Assembly (NCBI GenBank): GCA_947447265.1
Contig: CANFKC010000007.1
Coordinates: forward strand, 87,646-151,645
DNA length: 64,000 nucleotides
Direction of reading: 5' to 3'
From: Chitinophagaceae bacterium
Lineage (GTDB): Bacteria > Bacteroidota > Bacteroidia > Chitinophagales > Chitinophagaceae
The position numbers and the translations under genes are program-made. Positions 1 through 7,569 of this stretch are shown here, in pieces (positions within the stretch are counted from its first letter, which is position 1; the number at the start of each line of letters is the position of its first letter). A model generated the notes under the pieces. It saw only the letters and a program-made list of their open reading frames with translations, did no database searches and was not told where the DNA came from.

Positions 1-100
1 CCACATTACCAATTTCCTGCAATACTTTATATCCCTTAGCTATTTTCTCTGATGTTGCTATCAGCTCTTCAGAGATTTTTAGTGTGTTAAAATTCATCAT
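1..100 (-). CDS. partial hypothetical protein, N-terminus only
   Basis: The first 33 codons of a leftward gene that runs off the left edge. It opens with two consecutive ATG codons (100 and 97), continues MMNFNTLKISEELIATSEKI and stays open to base 2. A TACCTTTG -7 box lies 13 bases upstream of the first ATG, which supports a real start. The visible part is short, charged and probably helical. I do not recognise the family, and no function is proposed. Confidence 0.5.
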   Translation of the reverse strand, partial: MMNFNTLKISEELIATSEKIAKGYKVLQEIGNV

Positions 101-113
101 TTCAAAATTTGTG

Positions 114-121
114 CAAAGGTA
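114..121 (-). promoter_or_regulatory. -7 box (TACCTTTG) for the partial leftward gene
   Basis: On the minus strand the bases read TACCTTTG, a perfect match to the Bacteroidota -7 consensus TAnnTTTG. It ends 13 bases before the ATG at 100, so the leader would be very short. No convincing -33 TTG at the usual spacing is seen. Confidence 0.55.
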
Positions 122-146
122 AGTGAATTTGGCAATATGATGGTCT

Positions 147-181
147 CAATTGAAAATTGTAAATGCTAAATTATAAATTGG
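147..181. repeat. heptamer tandem array (5 units, AT-rich)
   Basis: Five consecutive 7-base units in phase: CAATTGA, AAATTGT, AAATGCT, AAATTAT, AAATTGG. It lies just upstream of the promoter of the partial leftward gene. It belongs with the other phased heptamer arrays of this window. Confidence 0.6.
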
Positions 182-640
182 CCGGATTCAGCATTTGGTT
201 ATTTGGTTGTTAATCAGTGCCTGAAAATTTGAAAAAGGTTGCGATGGGTGGTCTTTGACAAGCAGTCTGCATACTATAAGATTTCATCAATCTGGCATTT
301 CTGGTGGTCATATTTAATTTTTAGGATGCTTGTGCATTGTATCCTACAAATTTCAGCAAATGTTGGGAGGTGGCAAAACGTTATACACACGTTTTGCAAG
401 TTAGTGCTTCTATTGTTTGATAGTCAAGTGTTTTAAATAATGCGCAGCGTAATCTGCCTTTAGCTTGAACGAAACTGAGATAACGATTAAATAAACGATT
501 TTCGTTACGGCCTGATGTTGCAATTCAACACCGTCTGTGTTTGTTTTTTACTTTTCGCGCTGCCAGTACGAAACCGTGCTGCCGTTATTTTTTGCTTAAC
601 GTGGGCTTAAAATTTTCAGCCCCTAGGTTTTTCTTATCCT

Positions 641-985
641 CGTGAATTGTTTTTTATTAACCGAAAACTGGAATATTTGGACCAGTTAATGCGATTGGAT
701 GAAAGATGTCGTTCAATCAATGGGTGGAGGCATTCACAATTGTATGTTTATCTTGCTTTTGACAGGCGTTGCAAAGGCCAATCCGTCGCATCTGTGTTGC
801 AAACACGGACGAGTATGATAATGTGCTTTTCGGAAGCAAATGCTTCCGGAATTGTAGGTCCAGGGAAATCCTTGGACCAGTTACTGCAATTGGATGGGAT
901 ATATACTTGCATGTAACAACCAGCATCTTCAATTATTTCCATCCGCGCGTTTCTTGAATTGTTTTTTAGTAACCGAAAACTGAAA
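641..985 (+). repeat. two interleaved pairs of direct repeats
   Basis: A block ending in ttaaccgaaaactgga at 641-673 recurs as tagtaaccgaaaactgaa at 952-985. A second block, ttggaccagttaatgcgatt followed by ggatg at about 676-701, recurs with two changes at about 872-897. The order is A, B, then B', A'. This suggests a duplicated and diverged short module ahead of the DUF4331 operon. Confidence 0.55.
763..814 (+). repeat. degenerate twin-hairpin repeat copy
   Basis: Reads GGCGTTGCAAAGGCC, then a spacer with TCCGTCGCATC, then TGTGTTGCAAACACGGACGAG. It matches the repeat family found at 13.3, 14.2, 16.0 and 25.0 kb, with several substitutions. The second hairpin keeps compensating changes (GTGTT/AACAC), so the stem is preserved. 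Confidence 0.6.
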
Positions 986-1071
986 CGCCTTGCCGTGCGT
1001 AAGTGTTTTTCACCAAGCCAATCAGGTGAGGGACGATTCACCAATTAGTTAACACTAAAACAATCATTTGT

Positions 1072-2829
1072 ATGAAAAGCAAAAATTACTTATTGAGGAG
1101 GCTCGGCTTATTGCCCGTCTTTCTCGGAGTTATGGCATTGGGCTTCACGGCTCGCGCCTCCAGCCATAGGGAAGCTCCACTTATTTCGCGTGATGCGCAG
1201 GCCGATAACACTGACCTGTACGCTTTTGTAAGCCCTGACAACCCAAATATGGTTACTATTATAGCTAACTATATTCCTTTCGAATCTCCGGAAGGCGGCC
1301 CTAACTATTACAGCTTCGGAACATCCGTTCGCTATGAGATACACATCAAAAACAAGACCACTACTACAGGCGACGATATTACTTATCGCTTTACGTTTTC
1401 AGCTGTAAACCAAGATACTACAACCTTTTTCAACATCCGCTTAGGCCAGCAGAACATCAAGACCACTTACATGTGCGAAAAGAGCACCGACGGCGGTACT
1501 ACATGGTCTACTATTGTAACTACAGGTGTTGTGCCTCCTGCAAATATTGGCCCTCGCTCTATACAGAATGCTACAGTTGGCCTGGGTGCATCTAGCTACG
1601 GAAGCCTTATGGCATCTGCAATTGCATCTGCATCAACAGGTGAAACAGTATTCTGCGGACCTGTAGATGATCCGTTCTTTGTTGATTTGGGTGGCGCTTT
1701 TGACCTGGCTAATATTCGTCCGGGTGGTTTGAGTACTGCTAATCCGCCAAAAGATGGTCTGGCCCGTTTTAATTGCCATACTATCGCTTTAAAAATACCA
1801 ATAAGCATGTTGCAGAAGACAGGCCTAAGTGTTTCTTCAGCTGCCAACATTCTTGATCCCGATTTCGTAATTGGTGTATGGGCTTCTGCAAGCCGCCCTG
1901 CTATCAAAACGTTAGCAACCGGCTCTTCAACTTACTCTGGTAGCTGGGTGCAGGTATCACGTTTGGGTATGCCATTAACCAACGAGGTAATTATACCGAT
2001 TGGTATGAAAGACAAGTGGAATGCAAGCACTCCTGCAAACGATGCACAGTTTATTCCGTACTTCAAAAATCCTGAGTTGGCATTATATATGGACAATTCA
2101 GCGTACGGTTCTGCAGTGCCTGCATTGAATGCTTTACGCATACAAACCAATTCATTACACACTTTCGATTTCAGGAACGGCAAGCAAGGTTTATACCTGC
2201 TGAAAGGCAGCGCAGCTGTAGCCGGTACTGCACTTGATGATGCTGTTTTTGGTACTATTTTATTGCCAGATAATGCCAGCCCGCGTGCTGTTGATATCCT
2301 GCCAATATTCTATACCGGTGTTCCGAACCTTGCGCCATACCAATTGGCTACAGGCAAGCCAGCTAACTCACCACTTTCTGCCGGTAAGCCATTCATCAAT
2401 AACTTTTTACCAACGCTTGGTGATATGTTACGCCTGAATATGGCCGTGCCAGCTACTCCTAGAAACGATCCTAATTTCAGTTCTTTGGGTATTATCAGTG
2501 CCGCGGTTCTAGGTCTTACAGTATCTCCGTACAGGAATGATGCGAGCCTGGTTATGATTCCTAATATGGATGGTTTCCCTAACGGCCGCAGGTTGGAAGA
2601 TGACGTAACTACTATTGAGTTGCAAGCCGTTGGTGGCGTTGTACTTGCAGCAATAGGTCTGTGGTATGATGATTATCCTGGTTCCGGTTCTGTTGTTACT
2701 CCAGCGCTTTCCAATGTCTTGAGTTTTAATGCAGGTGTTACAGCAAATGATACAACCTTCCAGGCTTCATTCCCTTATGTGCAGCAGCCATGGCGTGGTT
2801 ATGACTACACTTACCAGTCAAGATTTTAA
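1072..2829 (+). CDS. DUF4331 family exported protein (first of tandem pair)
   Basis: 585 aa. A signal peptide (basic start, hydrophobic stretch, cleavage near A29) is followed by the DUF4331 opening SSHREAPLISRDAQADNTDL. The rest is rich in Asn, Thr and aromatic residues, as in this family. The protein ends at QPWRGYDYTYQSRF with no T9SS sorting tail, although its downstream paralogue (36 bases away) has one. The two share most of their length, including the stretch around PNMDGFPNGRRLEDDVTTIE. The family's biochemical role is not established to my knowledge. The neighbourhood (TPR lipoprotein, HupE/UreJ permease, TonB receptor) suggests an envelope uptake function; that is inference. Confidence 0.88.
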   Translation: MKSKNYLLRRLGLLPVFLGVMALGFTARASSHREAPLISRDAQADNTDLYAFVSPDNPNMVTIIANYIPFESPEGGPNYYSFGTSVRYEIHIKNKTTTTGDDITYRFTFSAVNQDTTTFFNIRLGQQNIKTTYMCEKSTDGGTTWSTIVTTGVVPPANIGPRSIQNATVGLGASSYGSLMASAIASASTGETVFCGPVDDPFFVDLGGAFDLANIRPGGLSTANPPKDGLARFNCHTIALKIPISMLQKTGLSVSSAANILDPDFVIGVWASASRPAIKTLATGSSTYSGSWVQVSRLGMPLTNEVIIPIGMKDKWNASTPANDAQFIPYFKNPELALYMDNSAYGSAVPALNALRIQTNSLHTFDFRNGKQGLYLLKGSAAVAGTALDDAVFGTILLPDNASPRAVDILPIFYTGVPNLAPYQLATGKPANSPLSAGKPFINNFLPTLGDMLRLNMAVPATPRNDPNFSSLGIISAAVLGLTVSPYRNDASLVMIPNMDGFPNGRRLEDDVTTIELQAVGGVVLAAIGLWYDDYPGSGSVVTPALSNVLSFNAGVTANDTTFQASFPYVQQPWRGYDYTYQSRF

Positions 2830-2865
2830 GCCCAATTTATTCAGCAACTTTCAAAAACAAAAATC

Positions 2866-4896
2866 ATGAGAAACATTATAAATAAACTGTTTGTTGCAGC
2901 GGCTGTTTGCCTGTTGCCGCAGATAAAAGCCACGGCTTCATCTCACAGGGAGGCCCCGCTGATATCGTTTGACGCACAGGCCGATAATACTGATCTGTAC
3001 GCATTCAGAAGCCCTTGCGACACCAACAAAATTGTAATTATTGCCAATTACATTCCGTTTGAGCACCCTGCGGGCGGTCCGAATTATTATACTTTCGGCA
3101 ACAACGTCAGGTATGAAATACACATTAAGAACAAGACCTCAACTACCGGTGATGATATCGTTTACAGGTTTATGTTTACAACGATAAATGAGGATACTAC
3201 AACATTCTTCAACATCAGGTTGGGTAAGCAAAATCAAAAAACTACTTACACCTGCCAGCGCAGCCTTGACGGTGGTTCAACATTTTCTACCATCACCACG
3301 AGTGGTACAGTGCCGCCAGCGAATATAGGGCCGCGTTCTATTAATAGCGCAGTTGGTCTTAACCACACTGCAGGTTACGATAACCTGATGATGAGCGCTG
3401 TAACAACGGCTTCAACCGGTGAAAAGATTTTCTGCGGACCAACAGATGATCCATTCTTTGTTGATTTAGGTGGTGCATTTGACGTTGGCGGTTTCCGTGC
3501 TGCTGGCCGTGATGGTCTTGCTAAATTCAATTGCCACTCTATCGCTATCGAAGTATCAATTGCACAGTTGCAGGAGAACGGTCTTATGACGTCTGCTGCA
3601 TCGAGCATCTTAGATTCAAGATTCATTATCGGTGTTTGGGCATCTGCCAGTCGTCCGGCTATCACTACACTCAGCACTACCGGTGCTGAGCCAACAACTT
3701 CAGGTTCATGGGTACAGATTTCCCGTGTCGGTATGCCGCTTACCAATGAGGTAGTTATACCAATTGGCGCAAAAGACAGGTGGAATAGTGCTAACCCATA
3801 TACTGCAGATCTTAGCTATGCAAAGTTCTTCAAGAATCCCGAATTGGCTTTGTACATGGATGCATCAGCATACGGCGGCGCAGTTCCGGGTCTTGCTAAT
3901 CTTCGCATTCAGACAGCATCTTTGGGTTCTTACGACTTCCGTAACACTCACAAGGGTTTATGGCCACTTAAAGGTTCATCTGCTGTAGCGGGTACCGCAC
4001 TTGATGATGGCCTTTATGGTACAATACTTTTGCCAGATTCAATGAGCCCACGTGCTGTTGACCTTCTGCCAATATTCTATACCGGTGTACCAAACGTAGC
4101 TCCATACCAATTGGCAACCGGCAAAGGCGGTAACCCACTTGCTGCAGGTAAACCATTTGTCAATAACTTCCTGCCTACGCTTTGCGATATGTTGAGGTTG
4201 AATATGGCAGTGCCTGTAACAAGCCGTACTGATCCGAAATTCAGTTCGCTTGGTCTGGTTCAGGCGGCAGTCCTTGGTCTTACTGATGCCGCTTATAACA
4301 CTACATCTGCGCTACAGTTTATTCCTAACATGGATGGTTTTCCTAACGGTCGCCGCCTGGAAGATGACGTGACTACAATTGAATTACAGGCAGTATCAGG
4401 AGTGGTGTTAGCTGCTATTGGTTTGTGGTATGATGACTATTCTGGTTCAGGTAGCCCGGTTACTGCTAACCTTTTGAATGTACTCACCTTTAATGCCGGT
4501 GTCACTCATAACGACACTACTTTTAAAGGTTGTTTCCCTTATCTGCAAGATCCATGGCCTGGTTTCACAGGAACAGGATACACTGGTCCGGTTTTAGGTA
4601 TCAACGACCTGCAACACCTGCCATTGGCAACGCCGCTTATCGTGATGAATGCTTATCCTAACCCAATGGTTAACAATGTTACTTTCCGTTACAAACTGGA
4701 AGCTGCATCTGAGATCAGCATCTACATTACTGATATTAAGGGTAGCGTCGTTAAAATGATTACCGAAGGCAACAGATCAAAAGGTGAATATACCACACAG
4801 TGGGATGTTTCACAATTACCAGCAGGTAACTACATAGCAAATTTAATAGCTAATGGCCAGACTCAACAAGCTGTAAAGTTGGTTAAAACTAAATAA
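2866..4896 (+). CDS. DUF4331 family protein with T9SS type A sorting domain
   Basis: 676 aa. The signal peptide is cleaved near A24 (KATA before SSHREAPLIS), then a DUF4331 body similar to the protein encoded just upstream. From about residue 597 there is a type A T9SS sorting domain: AYPNPMVNNVTF, a TDIKGSVV turn, LPAGNYIANL and a basic end KLVKTK. This predicts export by Sec and then delivery to the cell surface by T9SS. The 36-base gap from the first DUF4331 gene and the terminator after this one make the pair one transcription unit. Role unknown; tandem duplication is clear from the sequence. Confidence 0.9.
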   Translation: MRNIINKLFVAAAVCLLPQIKATASSHREAPLISFDAQADNTDLYAFRSPCDTNKIVIIANYIPFEHPAGGPNYYTFGNNVRYEIHIKNKTSTTGDDIVYRFMFTTINEDTTTFFNIRLGKQNQKTTYTCQRSLDGGSTFSTITTSGTVPPANIGPRSINSAVGLNHTAGYDNLMMSAVTTASTGEKIFCGPTDDPFFVDLGGAFDVGGFRAAGRDGLAKFNCHSIAIEVSIAQLQENGLMTSAASSILDSRFIIGVWASASRPAITTLSTTGAEPTTSGSWVQISRVGMPLTNEVVIPIGAKDRWNSANPYTADLSYAKFFKNPELALYMDASAYGGAVPGLANLRIQTASLGSYDFRNTHKGLWPLKGSSAVAGTALDDGLYGTILLPDSMSPRAVDLLPIFYTGVPNVAPYQLATGKGGNPLAAGKPFVNNFLPTLCDMLRLNMAVPVTSRTDPKFSSLGLVQAAVLGLTDAAYNTTSALQFIPNMDGFPNGRRLEDDVTTIELQAVSGVVLAAIGLWYDDYSGSGSPVTANLLNVLTFNAGVTHNDTTFKGCFPYLQDPWPGFTGTGYTGPVLGINDLQHLPLATPLIVMNAYPNPMVNNVTFRYKLEAASEISIYITDIKGSVVKMITEGNRSKGEYTTQWDVSQLPAGNYIANLIANGQTQQAVKLVKTK

Positions 4897-4925
4897 AGAC
4901 GGTTTGATTTAATGTAAAAATAGAC

Positions 4926-4956
4926 AGGCGTGCTTTCTAGCACGCCTTTATTTTTG
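4926..4956 (+). terminator. rho-independent terminator after the DUF4331 pair
   Basis: Perfect 8-base stem AGGCGTGC / GCACGCCT with a six-base loop (TTTCTA), followed by a T-rich run. It sits 30 bases after the second DUF4331 stop codon and separates the pair from the TPR lipoprotein gene. Confidence 0.8.
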
Positions 4957-5091
4957 GAACAAGCCCGAACAACAGTCTTCTACTAATTAAAGGGTTACGC
5001 ACTTTTCTTTTGTTTTAAAAAAACGGTTTTACGGCTTCTTGCGTATGTCTACTAAAATCAAACCAATAACTCATTTACTAAATCAAACCAG

Positions 5092-6444
5092 ATGAAAACA
5101 AATCATTTACTTATCGCCATACTGTTAGCCTGTTTTACATTCAGTATATCCGTGATGTCGTGTAAGAGCGAAAAGAAAGATGCCATTCCTGCTTTACTGG
5201 CAAGGGATAAGCAACTTGGCACAGCTGAAGAGCAGGCCAACATAAAGTCAGTTTACGATAAAGCTATAGCTGCCGTAAAAAAGAATCCTGACGACCTGCA
5301 GCAATACGTTAACCTGGCCACTGTATTTGTTGCAGAAGGGCGAGTAACTGGTAATAGCAGCTATTATGGCAATGCAGCTATGGAAATGCTGAATAAAGTA
5401 ATTGACAGTAAGACAGCAAATAAAGATATCGTTTTCCAGGCTCTGAATATTAAGAGCGCTGTAGAATTGAACATGCACCAGTTTAAAGATGCACTGGCGA
5501 CTGCAAAGCAGGGCGTAGCTATAAGCAACTACAACGCAGGCATTTTTGGCGCGCTTGTTGACGCAAACGTGGAAATGGGTAATTATGATGATGCGGTGAA
5601 GGACTGTGATTCTATGATGAACATTAAGCCAGATCTGCGCGCTTATTCCCGTGCTTCTTACCTGAGGCAGATATATGGACAGAATGCCGGTGCAATAGAG
5701 GCTATGAAGATGGCTGTTGATGCCGGCTTGCCAGGCAATGAGAGTACAGAATGGGCAAGGACCACATTGGGCGACCTTTATCTTAATTTTGGTAACCTGG
5801 ATAGTGCTTCTTTAATGTACCGTTCGTCATTAGTGTACAGGCCCGATTATCCTTTTGCTTTAATAGGGCTTGCAAGGGTTGAAAAAGCGAAGAAAAATTA
5901 TGATGGTGCTATAGATCAAACTAAAAAAGCAATTAAAGTGCTGAGTGAAGTTGCCTTCGTAGGGCTACTCGGCGACTTATACGAATTGAAGGGAGATGCC
6001 GCAAAAGCTAAAGAGACACAAATTGATGTGATAAGGCTTTTGGGTGAAGCGCAGAAAAGTGAGGAAAAGGATGCATTGGTAAAGCATAATGTGAGCCGCG
6101 AAATGGCTACGGCAAACCTTAATGCCGGTAACCTGGATGAGGCGTTGAAATTTGCTAAGACCGACCTTGAAATGCGCCCGAATAATATTGACGCTAACGA
6201 GCTGGCTGCATGGATATACTATGTGAAAGGTGATTATGCGGGTGCGAAAACGCATGCTGATAAGATGTTAGCGACGAATAGTAAAAACCCAATAACAATG
6301 TATAAGGCGGGCGCAATATACGTTGCTGCCGGCGATATGGAACGCGGCCAGAAGTTAATGGGAGAAGCCACCACCATGAATCCGTATATTGATGCAAGAA
6401 TAGTTAGCGCAGCGAAACAACCGGTTGCAATGAACAAGCAGTAG
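5092..6444 (+). CDS. TPR-repeat lipoprotein
   Basis: 450 aa. The N-terminus has a lipoprotein signal ending in SVMSC, with the lipidated Cys at residue 24 and Lys/Ser/Glu after it. The remainder consists of helical repeats of about 34 residues with the TPR pattern, for example YNAGIFGALVDANVEMGNYD and YPFALIGLARVEKAKKNYDG. It is likely a periplasm-facing or surface scaffold. It follows the DUF4331 pair after a terminator and precedes the HupE/UreJ-like gene by 85 bases, so it may be co-transcribed with the latter. The partner is unknown. Confidence 0.85.
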   Translation: MKTNHLLIAILLACFTFSISVMSCKSEKKDAIPALLARDKQLGTAEEQANIKSVYDKAIAAVKKNPDDLQQYVNLATVFVAEGRVTGNSSYYGNAAMEMLNKVIDSKTANKDIVFQALNIKSAVELNMHQFKDALATAKQGVAISNYNAGIFGALVDANVEMGNYDDAVKDCDSMMNIKPDLRAYSRASYLRQIYGQNAGAIEAMKMAVDAGLPGNESTEWARTTLGDLYLNFGNLDSASLMYRSSLVYRPDYPFALIGLARVEKAKKNYDGAIDQTKKAIKVLSEVAFVGLLGDLYELKGDAAKAKETQIDVIRLLGEAQKSEEKDALVKHNVSREMATANLNAGNLDEALKFAKTDLEMRPNNIDANELAAWIYYVKGDYAGAKTHADKMLATNSKNPITMYKAGAIYVAAGDMERGQKLMGEATTMNPYIDARIVSAAKQPVAMNKQ

Positions 6445-6529
6445 TTCGGATAATCAATCCATGCTGGTGAAGCGTACATATTGCCAGTATTTGGTGCAGT
6501 ATATTTTTGATTCTCTTTGGAGTGGTATC

Positions 6530-7186
6530 ATGAAAAAAATCTGGTTGCTTATTGTGTTGATACTTTTAATTGTGCTGCCTTCGCAGGGGCATGTAATTAA
6601 GTATGAGCTGGAGAAGATGAGCGGTGGACAGGTGTTCTGGAAATACACGTTGGTGGGATATGAGCACATTATTCCCTTGGGCTTTGATCATATTTTGTTT
6701 ATCGCCTGCGTCTTTTTATTGAATAAGAGCTTGAAGCAGATTGTGTTGCAGGCGTCAATGTTCACTATTGCGCACTCCATTACATTAGGGCTTGCCATGT
6801 ATGGTGTTATCAGCCCCGCGTCTGTTATTATTGAGCCGTTGATAGCTATTTCAATAGTGTTCCTTGCACTTGAAAATATTTTTTTTACAGAGGTGAAACC
6901 ATGGCGTTTGGTCATGGTTTTTCTCTTCGGCATGGTGCACGGTATGGGTTTCGCTGGTGCACTATCGCAACTGGGCATGCCGCAGTATGCGTTCGCTACA
7001 GCCCTTGTGAGTTTTAACGTTGGTGTTGAATTAGGGCAGCTCACTATTATCTTGTTATTGTACTTTCTATTGTCGAGGCCATTCTCTAAGAAAATATGGT
7101 ATCGTCGGGCCGTCGTAATACCCATAAGCGCCATAATAGCCCTGATTGCAAGTTGGTGGACAATTGAGCGGATATTTTTTGTTTAG
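6530..7186 (+). CDS. HupE/UreJ-type membrane protein
   Basis: 218 aa from the ATG at 6530. The upstream in-frame ATG at 6461 would add 23 residues that spoil the signal-like start MKKIWLLIVLILLIVLP. After that come a short periplasmic segment and about six membrane helices with family-type polar motifs: GYEHIIPLGFDHILFI, TIAHSITLG and MVHGMGFAGALS. The conserved His residues inside helices are typical of HupE/UreJ proteins, which are thought to be nickel or cobalt permeases in hydrogenase and urease loci. No urease or hydrogenase gene is near, so the substrate is open. The TonB receptor downstream fits an uptake pair. Confidence 0.8.
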   Translation: MKKIWLLIVLILLIVLPSQGHVIKYELEKMSGGQVFWKYTLVGYEHIIPLGFDHILFIACVFLLNKSLKQIVLQASMFTIAHSITLGLAMYGVISPASVIIEPLIAISIVFLALENIFFTEVKPWRLVMVFLFGMVHGMGFAGALSQLGMPQYAFATALVSFNVGVELGQLTIILLLYFLLSRPFSKKIWYRRAVVIPISAIIALIASWWTIERIFFV

Positions 7187-7569
7187 GGTTCCTCTTTTCC
7201 TTCGGTTAAATATTGGGTCTTTAAAAAAACTGTAATATGGCATTTGTACGTAGATAGTTCGGTTCTAATAATGGACTGTACCTACCGCTGATGGCACAAT
7301 TAATAAATCACAGGAGTTTTAAAAATTACTACAGGTCGTTGTTGTCAGATCTTTCTTCTCTGGTACTTTTTATCCACCTCCTCAGGTTTAGAAACTGTTA
7401 TTGCAGCAGCCAATGCTTACTGGCTGTTTATGGCGATTGCGTAGTATGCTTCAGCCTGTTTTCATTCAGCAGACGGGTGTTTTAGGTTACGTATTTCTAT
7501 GGCTTTTGGGTGCAATGGAGCAGCAAGGGCACAAGATCAAAAAGCTTTTTGATTTCTAAATCACACGTA
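7187..7569. other. gene-free spacer between permease and TonB receptor
   Basis: 383 bases. I see no terminator, no perfect TAnnTTTG box and no recognisable riboswitch. The short open frame here (7291-7485) has no family features. Confidence 0.4.

Larger units (their letters stand above)
182..1071. other. gene-free region upstream of the DUF4331 genes
   Basis: About 890 bases without a credible gene. It holds a perfect 9-base inverted repeat (GCAAAACGT at 373-381, ACGTTTTGC at 389-397), two pairs of direct repeats and a degenerate copy of the twin-hairpin repeat near 763. The short open frames here are partly translations of these repeats. No convincing -7 box is seen before 1072. Confidence 0.6.

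Noticed and set aside
239..436. 65-aa open frame in the left gene-free region
   Set aside because: Low-complexity mix of rare residues, no promoter at a suitable distance, spans the inverted repeat at 373-397.
647..916. 89-aa open frame upstream of the DUF4331 genes
   Set aside because: It reads through the degenerate twin-hairpin copy and the duplicated block. It has no family features and competes with another frame on the opposite strand.
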